Positions 6,342 to 13,434 of a stretch of DNA of 14,917 nt are shown piece after piece. The notes beneath the pieces were generated by a model. It was not told the DNA's origin. It worked only from the letters and a program-made list of their open reading frames with translations, and did not search any database. Where the stretch lies: contig JAEXLY010000201.1 in the NCBI GenBank assembly GCA_023444765.1, positions 1-14,917 of the forward strand, in the 5' to 3' direction. Numbering within the stretch: position 1 is the stretch's first letter; each line of letters begins with the position of its first letter. This stretch comes from Pseudomonadota bacterium. Its GTDB lineage: Bacteria; Pseudomonadota; Gammaproteobacteria; Xanthomonadales; Xanthomonadaceae. The position numbers and the translations under genes were made by a program.

Positions 6342-7283
6342 CTACTCGACGATGCCCTTGGCTTCCGACGTGCCCAGTACTTCGGGGTGGTCGATGCGCC
6401 GCTGCGGATGCAGCAGCGGGTGGGCGAACACGGCCGCCAGCAGGACCGCCACGCCGGCGTAGAACATCGGGCTCAGTTCGTGCTGTTCGCCGAGCAGGAG
6501 CATGGCCAGGACGATGGCATAGACCGGTTCGAGGTTGACGGCCATCTGCGCCGAGAACGCGCTGATGTGACGCAGCGCCACCAGCGACAGGGCGAACGGG
6601 AACAGGGTGCAGGCGATGGCGAGCAGCAGCAGCCACACGGCGTCGGCGGTGCCGGGCAGGGCCAGCAGCGGTCCGGCGAACACCGGGAAGATCATCGGCA
6701 TCAGCGGCGCGAGCAGGGTCAGCGCCAGGGTGCCGGCGCCCAGTTCGACCGCGGTCACCGTCAACGGATCGGCGTGTTCGACCAGGCGCTTGTTGAGCGA
6801 GCCGAACACGGCGACGAACAGCGCCGACAGCGCGCCCACCATGATCCCGGCCCGCATGTCGGCCGACACGCCGCCGACCACCAGCGCAACGCCGGGCAGC
6901 ACCAGCACGCCCAGCGCGAGCTCGCGCAGCGAGAAGCGGCGGCGCGCAAGCTTGGGCTCGATCAGGGCCACGAACACCGGCGCCAGCGCCATGCAGGTGG
7001 CGGCAACCGACGCGTTGGCCAGCTTGATCGCGCCGTAGAAGGTCAGCCAGTGCAGCGAGACCAGCACGCCGATCCCTGCGTAGGCCAGCAGCAGTCGGCG
7101 CGGCAGGGCGCGCAGTCCGCGCCAGACCCGGGGCACCAGCAGCAACGCCACGACGACCAGGCCCATCCGCCACCACACCAGTGGCAGCGCCGGCAGCGTG
7201 ATCAGCTTTCCGAGGATCGCGGTGAAGCCCCACAGCAGCACGCACAGGTGGATCTGCCAATGGGCCCTGGCGGTGGGAGTCAT
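6342..7283 (-). CDS. EamA-family drug/metabolite transporter (DMT superfamily)
   Basis: Inner-membrane transporter of 313 residues built of two EamA repeats (about 10-142 and 147-290), giving ten predicted helices. Hallmarks are LLWGFTAILGKL near the first helix, ALAPVFVALIEP at 99-110 ending repeat one, and NLEPVYAIVLAMLLLGE at 250-266 ending repeat two. Members export metabolites, amino acids or toxic compounds; the substrate cannot be told. The start at 7283 (MTPTARAHWQ) matches where family members begin; an in-frame ATG at 7319 would add twelve residues. Neither has a clear ribosome binding site. It lies 78 bases downstream of the LysR gene on the same strand, so it could be co-transcribed with the regulator. 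Confidence 0.92.
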   Translation of the reverse strand: MTPTARAHWQIHLCVLLWGFTAILGKLITLPALPLVWWRMGLVVVALLLVPRVWRGLRALPRRLLLAYAGIGVLVSLHWLTFYGAIKLANASVAATCMALAPVFVALIEPKLARRRFSLRELALGVLVLPGVALVVGGVSADMRAGIMVGALSALFVAVFGSLNKRLVEHADPLTVTAVELGAGTLALTLLAPLMPMIFPVFAGPLLALPGTADAVWLLLLAIACTLFPFALSLVALRHISAFSAQMAVNLEPVYAIVLAMLLLGEQHELSPMFYAGVAVLLAAVFAHPLLHPQRRIDHPEVLGTSEAKGIVE

Positions 7284-7361
7284 GCGGAGGGGACCGGAGC
7301 GGGGGGCGCCAGCATGCATGGTGGCGGGGAACTCGTCACGGGGGCGGGTGCGGGGAGGGGG

Positions 7362-8243
7362 TCATTCGACGGGTTGCGCCACCAGCCAGTCGATCACGCG
7401 TCGCACCGCGGCACGCGGGCGCCGGTGCGCCGGATACGCGATGTAGTAGGCGTAGCGGCCCGGCATCGGCTCTCCCGGAAGGCGGACCAGCTGGCCGCTG
7501 CCCAGCCACGGCGCGACGATGCGCTCGCGCGCCAGTGCCGCCCCCAGTCCGAGCGCTGCGGCGCGCAGCATGTCGGTGCTGTCGCTGAAGACGAACTGTT
7601 CGTCCAGGCGGGAGCTGCGCACGCCGTTGGCCCGAAACCAGTCGTGCCAGCCCTGGTGGCTGAGGTCGGCCACCAGCGGCAGCCGCAGGATGTCCCGCGC
7701 CGCGACGATGCCGTCGACCCCCGGCAGCGACGGGGCGGCCACCGGGAACAGGGGCTCGTCCATCAGGTGAACCGCCGCCAGTCCCGGCCAGCGGCCGGGT
7801 CCATGGCGGATGGCGAGGTCCGGGCCGACCTCGTCCAGGCGGGTCAACGCGATCTCGGTGTCGACGCGCAGGCGCAGGTCCGGATGGTCGCGGGCGAAGG
7901 CGCGCAGCCTGGGGATCAGCCATGTGTAGGCGAACGAATGCAGGGTGGTGATGCGCACGGTGCGCGCGTCGTCGCGGCTGCGCAGGTCCTGCATCGCGCC
8001 GTCGAGGTCGTGGATCGCGGCACTCGCCACGTCGGCCAGGTGGCGCCCCTCGGCGGTCAGCGAGACGCCGCGCGCATGGCGCTGGAACAACGCCACGCCG
8101 AGCCGGGACTCGAGCTTGCGGACATGGTGGCTGACCGCGCTGGAGGTCAGGTGCAGCTCGTCTGCGGCATGCGCGAAGTTCTGGTGTCGGGCGGCCGATT
8201 CGAACGCCACCAGCGCCGGAAGCAGGTCGGAGCGCAGTGTCAT
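7362..8243 (-). CDS. LysR-family transcriptional regulator, GcvA-like
   Basis: DNA-binding regulator of 293 residues. The N-terminal winged helix-turn-helix (about 6-64) contains ALVAFESAARHQNFAHAADEL, then TSSAVSHHVRKLE and the LFQRHARGVSLTAEG wing, which is the GcvA-type pattern. The C-terminal effector domain (about 85-290) starts with RITTLHSFAYTWLIPRL. The start at 8243 (MTLRSDLLPALVAFE) places the helix-turn-helix where the family has it; upstream in-frame ATG 8276 is less likely. It diverges from an EamA transporter across a 103-base spacer with several inverted repeats, the classic arrangement of a LysR regulator and its target, so it probably controls that exporter and itself. The inducer is unknown. 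Confidence 0.92.
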   Translation of the reverse strand: MTLRSDLLPALVAFESAARHQNFAHAADELHLTSSAVSHHVRKLESRLGVALFQRHARGVSLTAEGRHLADVASAAIHDLDGAMQDLRSRDDARTVRITTLHSFAYTWLIPRLRAFARDHPDLRLRVDTEIALTRLDEVGPDLAIRHGPGRWPGLAAVHLMDEPLFPVAAPSLPGVDGIVAARDILRLPLVADLSHQGWHDWFRANGVRSSRLDEQFVFSDSTDMLRAAALGLGAALARERIVAPWLGSGQLVRLPGEPMPGRYAYYIAYPAHRRPRAAVRRVIDWLVAQPVE

Positions 8244-8249
8244 GCGAGC

Positions 8250-8310
8250 CACAAGTCCCGTTTGTGCCTTGGGCAAAAAGTATGCGCTTGTGCGCGCGCG
8301 GCGGACAAGC
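8250..8310. promoter_or_regulatory. Divergent LysR/EamA control region with inverted repeats
   Basis: The 103-base spacer between the LysR gene and the divergent transporter holds three dyads: CACAA-N7-TTGTG (8250-8266), TTTGTGCC-N3-GGCAAAAA (8261-8279, one mismatch) and GCTTGT-N13-ACAAGC (8286-8310). LysR regulators bind interrupted dyads of this kind. The A-rich patch at 8275-8279 is rare in such GC-rich DNA and marks the likely operator/promoter core. Which dyad is bound is undecided. Confidence 0.4.
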
Positions 8311-8346
8311 AGAATCCTCCGCTACTCCCCCTGCGAGGTGCCGCCC

Positions 8347-9243
8347 ATGTCCTGCCCGAACGTCACCGTGGCGACGGCGCCGCCCGGCGAGGCGGGATGG
8401 CTGACGCCGCTGGAGCTGTGCCTGCTGGGGGCGATCTGGGGCGCGTCGTTCCTGTTCATGCGCGTGGCCGCACCCGACTTCGGCGCGGCGCCGCTGGTGG
8501 AAGTGCGGCTGGGACTCGGGGCGCTGGTGCTGCTGCCGTTCCTATGGCGCGCGCGCGCGCAGTTCCCGCCGCGGTTGTGGCCGAAGCTGGCGCTGATCGG
8601 GGCCATCAACTCGGCCGTGCCGTTCCTGCTGTTCGCGTGGGCCGCGCAGCGCGCGCCGGCGGGGATCGGCGCGATCGCCAATGCGATGACGGTGCTGTTC
8701 ACCGCGCTGGTGGGCTTCCTGTTCTTCGGCGAACGCATCGGCACGCGCCGCGCGTTGGCCCTGTTCGCCGGCTTCGCGGGCGTGGTGGTGCTGGCGAGCG
8801 GCAAGGTCGCCGGCATGAGCGTCGGCGCGGCTGCCATGGCCGGCGCCCTGGCGTCGCTGCTGTACGGGCTCGGCATCAACCTGGTGCGCCGCCACCTGGG
8901 CGGCCTGCCGCCGGCGGCGGTCGCGTCCGCCACGCTCGGCAGTGCCGCGCTGCTCACGTTGCCGCTGGCGCTGGCGACCTGGCCTGCGCAACCGGTGCCG
9001 CTGGCCTCGTGGCTGTCGGCGGCGATGCTCGGGGTGCTGTGCACCGGCATCGCCTTCGTCCTGTACTACCGGCTGATCGCGCGTATCGGCGCCAGCCGCG
9101 CGTCCACGGTCACCTACCTGGTGCCGCTGTTCGGGGTCGGCTGGGCCTGGTGGTTGCTGGACGAACCGCTGACCTGGACCATGGCGCTGGCCGGCATCCT
9201 GATCCTGGGCAGCGTGGCCTTCAGCCAGGGGCGCACGCGATGA
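8347..9243 (+). CDS. EamA-family drug/metabolite transporter, LysR-linked
   Basis: Second DMT-superfamily exporter in the window, 298 residues, ten predicted helices in two EamA repeats (about 22-150 and 160-292). Landmarks are LGAIWGASFLFMRVA at 27-41, ANAMTVLFTALVGFLFFGERIG closing repeat one, and TYLVPLFGVGWAWWLLDEPLTW closing repeat two. It is clearly different in sequence from the transporter at 6342-7283. GAGG at 8335-8338, eight bases before the ATG, supports the start. It diverges from a GcvA-like LysR gene that probably controls it, and its stop overlaps the start of the next gene (ATGA), so the two are translated together. Confidence 0.93.
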   Translation: MSCPNVTVATAPPGEAGWLTPLELCLLGAIWGASFLFMRVAAPDFGAAPLVEVRLGLGALVLLPFLWRARAQFPPRLWPKLALIGAINSAVPFLLFAWAAQRAPAGIGAIANAMTVLFTALVGFLFFGERIGTRRALALFAGFAGVVVLASGKVAGMSVGAAAMAGALASLLYGLGINLVRRHLGGLPPAAVASATLGSAALLTLPLALATWPAQPVPLASWLSAAMLGVLCTGIAFVLYYRLIARIGASRASTVTYLVPLFGVGWAWWLLDEPLTWTMALAGILILGSVAFSQGRTR

Positions 9244-9509
9244 GCCAGAAGCGGGTTCGCTTCGACTTCGAGGTCGCGTTCACCAACGGCGGCGACCTGC
9301 GCGGACGCGGTTTCCGGCTGGACATCGAGGGCGACGACATCGATGACCGCGCCCTGGCAGAGTACGTCGTGCGCGATCTCCGGCTGCTCATGGCCGGCCC
9401 GGTGCGGATCTCGAACAAGACGATCATTGTCGAGCCGCACAAGCGTGGCGATGTCTCGGGGTCGCCATCGCCATCGCCATCGCCAGCGGCGGGGACGGTG
9501 GTCGAGTGA
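9240..9509 (+). CDS. Small conserved-looking acidic protein of unknown function
   Basis: I do not recognise the family. The 89-residue protein has no signal peptide or membrane helix. Its first 70 residues look like a compact alpha/beta domain: a strand (KRVRFDFEVAF), an acidic loop (LDIEGDDIDD), a helix (ALAEYVVRDLRLLM) and a strand ending in IIVEPHKR. After that comes a disordered tail with four Ser-Pro pairs. The start ATG overlaps the stop of the transporter gene by four bases, which is good evidence that it is real and co-translated. It may work with the exporter or simply share its expression. Confidence 0.8.
   Translation: MSQKRVRFDFEVAFTNGGDLRGRGFRLDIEGDDIDDRALAEYVVRDLRLLMAGPVRISNKTIIVEPHKRGDVSGSPSPSPSPAAGTVVE
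9462..9485. repeat. Hexanucleotide tandem repeat (TCGCCA)4
   Basis: Four exact copies of TCGCCA encode Ser-Pro four times in the C-terminal tail of the 89-residue protein. Copy number could vary by slippage without changing the frame. Confidence 0.9.
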
Positions 9510-9586
9510 GCCGCGGCGGCGCCGGGGGGCGAGCGGGGCCGCCGCCGGTGCGGTAGCCTGCGCGCTGGCGACTGCGGGGAAAGGTC

Positions 9587-10927
9587 ATGCTTCGGGACCA
9601 GGTTCATGCGCTGGCGATCCGCTCTTCGCGCGCGATCGCGGACTCGGTCGGCACACGGCTTTCCCGGCGCCGCGCCGCCGCGCGGATGCTCCCGCTGGCG
9701 ATGCTGCTGCTCCTGTCGGCGCTTGCGCAGGCGGGCGAGCTGGCGATCGTCAACGCACGCATCCTGGCCGCTCCCGACGCCGAAGCCATCGAGCGCGGGG
9801 TACTGCTGCTGCGCGATGGCAGGATCCTGGCGGTGGGACCCTCCGTGGAGATTCCAGAGGGTGCCGAGCGCATCGATGCGCAGGGCGCGACGGCGGTGGC
9901 CGGCTACTGGAACAGCCATGTGCACTTCATCGCGCCACCGCTGTCCGGGGCGCGCAGCCGTCCCGCCGGCGAACTGTCCCGGGCGCTGTCGGCCCAGTAC
10001 CTGCGCTGGGGCTTCACCACCGTGTTCGACATCGCATCCATGCCCGGCAACGCGTATGCGCTGCGCGAGCGCATCGAATCGGGGGAGGTGACCGGCCCTG
10101 CAATCCTGACCGTCGACGCGCCGTTCTATCCCGCCGGTGGAACGCCGATCTACGTGCTGGAGTTCGATGGCTTGGGGCAGGATGCACGCGCAGCCGAGGT
10201 GGCGAACCCGGGGCAGGCGCGCGAACGCGCGCAGCGCCAGTTCTCGGAAGGGGCGGACGGGGCGAAGCTCTTCACCGGTGCGATCGTCGGCGGTGACACG
10301 GGGGTGTTGCCGATGGCGGTGGACATCGCCCGCGCCGTGTCCGAGACGGCCCACGCGGCCGGCAAGCCGGTGTTCGCCCATCCCAGCAACATGGCCGGCC
10401 TGCGCGCGGCGCTGGACGGTGGCGCCGACGTGCTCAGCCACCCTGCGCCCGAGACAGGGCCCTGGACCCCCGCGCTGCTGCAGGAACTGCTGGAACGACG
10501 GGTCGCGCTGATCCCGTCGCTGAAACTCTTCGACATCGAGCTCGACAAGGAAGGCGTCCCCGCATCGGCGAAGGCGCACATCATCGGCCTCGCCCAGCAG
10601 CAGGTAGCCGCTTACGCGGCGGCCGGCGGCATGGTCCTGTTCGGCACCGACTCGGGCTATATCGACTGGTACGACACCCGCGACGAACTGCGGCTGATGG
10701 CGGAAGCGGGACTGGACTGGCGCCAGGTGCTGTCGAGCCTGACGACGGCGCCGGCGCAGCGTTTCGGAGGGGACGACAACCAGGGACGGCTCGCACCTGG
10801 CCAAGTGGCGGACGTGGTGCTGCTCGATGCCGACCCCCGGGGGGATATCACCGCTTTCGCCGCGGTGCGCGAGGTCTACCGCGGCGGCCGCCGCGTCTAT
10901 CGCGCGATGGACGTCGCGGTGGACTGA
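9587..10927 (+). CDS. Exported metal-dependent amidohydrolase
   Basis: Amidohydrolase-superfamily enzyme, imidazolonepropionase/prolidase-like subgroup, of 446 residues; hydrolyses an amide, imide or ester bond of unknown substrate, probably in the periplasm. After the N-terminal part comes a small beta-sandwich strand set (51-105), then a TIM-barrel with the metal motif HVH (His111, His113), a likely carboxylated lysine Lys227 (GADGAKLF), His265 (FAHPSN), His285 (LSHPAP) and Asp355 (FGTDSG). The C-terminus closes with LTTAPAQRFGG and GQVADVVLLDADP. A signal peptide hydrophobic core spans 35-49 with cleavage after AQA (Ala49). The N-region is unusually long (34 residues); Met34 at 9686 would give a conventional signal peptide, but the strong GGGGAAAGG at 9576-9584 favours 9587. 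All metal ligands are present. Confidence 0.9.
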   Translation: MLRDQVHALAIRSSRAIADSVGTRLSRRRAAARMLPLAMLLLLSALAQAGELAIVNARILAAPDAEAIERGVLLLRDGRILAVGPSVEIPEGAERIDAQGATAVAGYWNSHVHFIAPPLSGARSRPAGELSRALSAQYLRWGFTTVFDIASMPGNAYALRERIESGEVTGPAILTVDAPFYPAGGTPIYVLEFDGLGQDARAAEVANPGQARERAQRQFSEGADGAKLFTGAIVGGDTGVLPMAVDIARAVSETAHAAGKPVFAHPSNMAGLRAALDGGADVLSHPAPETGPWTPALLQELLERRVALIPSLKLFDIELDKEGVPASAKAHIIGLAQQQVAAYAAAGGMVLFGTDSGYIDWYDTRDELRLMAEAGLDWRQVLSSLTTAPAQRFGGDDNQGRLAPGQVADVVLLDADPRGDITAFAAVREVYRGGRRVYRAMDVAVD

Positions 10928-10942
10928 AGGCCGGCAGGCACC

Positions 10943-12244
10943 TCAGCCCCGCATGTCGGGAGGCACCTGCCGCCGCTGCTGCGCCCGACCCAGCCAGATC
11001 CCCAGCGCGGCCCAGAACAGGGCCAGCGGGACAACCACCGTCACCAGCCCGCCCAGCGCCAGTCCCAGCCTCCCGAGCAGTCCTTCCGTCTGCGCGCCGA
11101 CCACGTCGCCGGCGCGATAGACGAAGGTGTCGATGAAGGCCTTGGCCTTGTACTTGTCCTCGCGGCTGATCACGGTGAACAGCGCCTCGCGCGCCGGGCG
11201 CGTCAGCCCGCGCTGGACTGCCCGGTTCGTCGCCTCGAGCAGGATCAGCACCGCGAACGAGCCGTAGATCGCCAGGCCGACGAAGCCCAGGGCGGTCGCC
11301 ACGGGCAGCGCGGCCAGCGCGAACGCCAGCCCGAAGCGGCGGATGATCTGGCCGGTCAGGGTGAGCTGCAGGACTAGCACCGCGATCTGCGTCCACATGT
11401 CGATGTTGCCGAGCAGGCCGGTGCGCGCGTCGAGGTCGCTCTCGGCAGCGGCCACCATCTGCAGGCGGGTGAAGTAGATGAAGGTGGCCACGATCGTCAT
11501 CGCCAGCACGTAGCCGGCGATTCCCATCAGGTACGGCGAGGAGAGCACGGCGCGGAAACCCGCCCAGGCGCTGCCGCCGATGCGGGCCTCGTGGGCGTCG
11601 CCCCGCGCATCGGCGGAGGCGGGCGAGACATCGGCGACGTCGCTGCGCAACTGCACCAGCCACCAGGCCAGGCCGACCGCCAGCAGCAGGAAGCCCGCCG
11701 CCACCAGCAGCAGGGCCGGCGTGCCCAACGGCTGTGCCAGGCGCGAGGCCAGCCACGGGCCGAAGATCGCGCCGAGCGTGCCGCCCACCGCGATCAACGC
11801 GAACAGGCGCTTGCCCTGGTCGCTGCTGAAGCGGTCGGCCAGCAGCGCCCAGAACACCATGGTCACGAACAGGTTGAAGACGCTGAACCAGACGTAGAAC
11901 ACCTGGCCGCTGCGCGCGCCCACCGCGCCCGGGGCGAACACCAGCAGCGACCAGAAGCCGACCAGGCTGGCGGCGAAGAACACGTAGGTCGCGGAAATGA
12001 AATGCAGTCGCCGCATCCGGCTGACCATCCAGCCGAACACCGGGTTGACCAGCAGGGTGACCACCGCCGTGCCGATGAACAGCCAGCGCACGCTGTCGAT
12101 CCCGCGCTCCATGCCCAGCGCGTCGCGCGCCGGACGCAGCATCATCAGCGCGGTCAGGATGCAGAAGAAGAACAGGCCGGCGACCAGCACCGGCGCCAGT
12201 TCGCCGCGCCGCAGGTTGAACAGGTCCGCGACCGGGCCGCGCAT
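10943..12244 (-). CDS. Major-facilitator transporter of the NTP/NDP exchange (ATP/ADP translocase-like) type
   Basis: Integral membrane protein of 433 residues with about twelve helices. It resembles the bacterial branch of the ATP/ADP-translocase-like group rather than drug-efflux MFS proteins. Landmarks: FNLRRGELAPVLVAGLFFF at 9-27, MLRPARDALG at 35-44, WALLADRFSSDQGKRLF at 132-148, a central loop (198-225), and the strongly family-like RPAREALFTVISREDKYKAKAF from 349 followed by IDTFVYRAGDVVGA to 384. True nucleotide exchange is proven only for organelle and obligate intracellular members, so the cargo in a free-living bacterium is open. The ATG lies 10 bases after the stop of the aldo/keto reductase gene, with no clear ribosome binding site, suggesting translation coupled to that gene. 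Confidence 0.82.
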   Translation of the reverse strand: MRGPVADLFNLRRGELAPVLVAGLFFFCILTALMMLRPARDALGMERGIDSVRWLFIGTAVVTLLVNPVFGWMVSRMRRLHFISATYVFFAASLVGFWSLLVFAPGAVGARSGQVFYVWFSVFNLFVTMVFWALLADRFSSDQGKRLFALIAVGGTLGAIFGPWLASRLAQPLGTPALLLVAAGFLLLAVGLAWWLVQLRSDVADVSPASADARGDAHEARIGGSAWAGFRAVLSSPYLMGIAGYVLAMTIVATFIYFTRLQMVAAAESDLDARTGLLGNIDMWTQIAVLVLQLTLTGQIIRRFGLAFALAALPVATALGFVGLAIYGSFAVLILLEATNRAVQRGLTRPAREALFTVISREDKYKAKAFIDTFVYRAGDVVGAQTEGLLGRLGLALGGLVTVVVPLALFWAALGIWLGRAQQRRQVPPDMRG

Positions 12245-12254
12245 GCAGCCGGAC

Positions 12255-13232
12255 TCAGCCGAACATCGCGACGAGTTCGGCCTGCTGGCGGGCATCCAGC
12301 AGCGGCCCGATGCCTCCCTTGAGGTTGTCGGCCTGGCGCTCGGGCTTGCCGGTGGCCGGGATCACCACCGTCACCGCCGGATGGCTGACCACGAACTTCA
12401 GGAACATCTGCGCCCAGGAATCCACCCCGACCTCGGCCGCCCATGCCGGCAGCGGCCTGCCGCGCGTGGCCGCGAACAGCTTGCCGTCGTCGAAGGCGCG
12501 GTTGACCATCACCGCGACGCCGAGTTCCTGGGCGGCGGCGAACACCGTGTCGGCCGCCTGCGGGGCGTTGACCGAATAGTTGATCTGGACGAAATCCGGC
12601 TTCTCCGCGCGCATCAGGCGCACCGTGTCGGCGTGGCCGCGCTCGAGGTAATGGGTGATGCCGACGTACTTCGTCCTGCCCTGCGCCTTGAGTTCGCGCG
12701 CGTAGGGCATGGCCTGCGCCATGTTGCGCAGGTTGTGCACCTGCAGCAGCTCGACGCGGTCGGTGCGCAGGCGGCGCAGCGAGTCGGCCCACTGCGCCTC
12801 CAGCGCCTCGCGGCTGTCGGCCGCCAGCTTGGTGGCCAGGAAGCAGCGGTCGCGCCAACCACCTTCGGCAAGCAGGGCGCCGACCACGTCCTCGGCATTG
12901 GAATAGTTGGGCGAGGTGTCGATCACACTGCCGCCGCCTTCGAAGAACACCTTGAGCACGCCCTTGAGCGCGGCGAACTCCGGCGAATCCAGCGGCACCT
13001 CGTAGCTGCCGGAAGTGCCCGCTCCGATCACCGGGATGCGTTCGCCGGTCGAGGGAACGGCGCGCGTCAGCAGTGCGCCGCCGACCGGCACGATGTCGGC
13101 AATGGCGCCGGTGGGCCTGGGGCGCGGCACGGTAGGGTCGGGGCGCTCCTGGCTGCAGGCGGCCAGCGGAGCGAGGGCGAGCACGCTGGCGGCAAGGCCG
13201 GTACTGGCGATGAAATCGCGGCGGCTGGTCAT
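12255..13232 (-). CDS. Tat-exported, putatively lipid-anchored aldo/keto reductase
   Basis: Aldo/keto reductase of 325 residues, reducing aldehydes or ketones with NAD(P)H. The N-terminus is a twin-arginine signal (SRRDFIA, Arg4-Arg5; hydrophobic 10-25) ending in a lipobox LAAC with Cys26 followed by Ser, pointing to an exported lipoprotein. The barrel holds the complete catalytic tetrad: Asp105 and Tyr110 (IDTSPNYSNAE), Lys135 (ATKL) and His166 (LQVHN). The cofactor loop IPATGKPERQADN at 291-303 is the family pattern with Lys296, Arg299 and Asn303. GGAG about eight bases before the ATG supports the start. The gene is followed after 10 bases by a nucleotide-exchange-type transporter. An NAD(P)H enzyme outside the cytoplasm is unusual; Tat export fits folding with cofactor already bound. 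Confidence 0.92.
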   Translation of the reverse strand: MTSRRDFIASTGLAASVLALAPLAACSQERPDPTVPRPRPTGAIADIVPVGGALLTRAVPSTGERIPVIGAGTSGSYEVPLDSPEFAALKGVLKVFFEGGGSVIDTSPNYSNAEDVVGALLAEGGWRDRCFLATKLAADSREALEAQWADSLRRLRTDRVELLQVHNLRNMAQAMPYARELKAQGRTKYVGITHYLERGHADTVRLMRAEKPDFVQINYSVNAPQAADTVFAAAQELGVAVMVNRAFDDGKLFAATRGRPLPAWAAEVGVDSWAQMFLKFVVSHPAVTVVIPATGKPERQADNLKGGIGPLLDARQQAELVAMFG

Positions 13233-13253
13233 GGCGGATCTCCTGGTGCGGGA

Positions 13254-13272
13254 CGGGACGCAGGCTGTCCCG
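13254..13272. promoter_or_regulatory. Inverted repeat upstream of the aldo/keto reductase gene
   Basis: CGGGAC and GTCCCG are perfect 6-base arms around a 7-base spacer, about 20 bases before the start codon. It could be an operator half-site pair or a hairpin in the 5' leader. The rest of the 202-base gap to the DUF72 gene shows no convincing gene or promoter. Confidence 0.3.
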
Positions 13273-13408
13273 CAGGGTAGGCACAAGTCCGGGCGTGAAT
13301 CCAGTGACAGGCGTTGGTCAGGCGTCGGCGTGCGGTCGCCATCCGCGACATGGTGCGACGCAAAACGATGCCCGGGCCGGCGGGTGCCGGGGAGGGCGGT
13401 TGCCGACC

Positions 13409-13430
13409 GCGGGCAGTCTTTCCGGCCCGC
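13409..13430 (-). terminator. Hairpin just after the DUF72 gene
   Basis: GCGGGC and GCCCGC form a 6-bp stem around a 10-base loop, beginning five bases beyond the DUF72 stop codon. The position suits an end-of-operon structure, but no T-tract follows. Confidence 0.35.
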
Positions 13431-13434
13431 TGCG

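Noticed and set aside
6342..9243. The two EamA transporters as a recent tandem duplication
   Set aside because: They share the fold and short family motifs only; their sequences differ throughout, they face opposite directions, and no nucleotide-level repeat was seen.
5967..9509. A 1180-residue plus-strand open frame
   Set aside because: Only its end is real (the 89-residue protein from 9240). The rest is antisense to the sigma factor, the transporter and the LysR gene, or out of frame with the second transporter, with His/Gln/Arg/Gly-biased composition.
9221..10804. A 527-residue minus-strand open frame
   Set aside because: It lies antisense to the amidohydrolase, which has a strong ribosome binding site, signal peptide and all metal ligands; the minus frame is Arg/His-rich with no recognisable domain.
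10933..10971. GGCAGGCACCT ... AGGCACCTGCC inverted repeat at the end of the transporter gene
   Set aside because: It could fold as a terminator, but two central mismatches and a 17-base loop, mostly inside coding sequence, make it no better than chance in such GC-rich DNA. The 8-base direct repeat AGGCACCT it contains was also dismissed.
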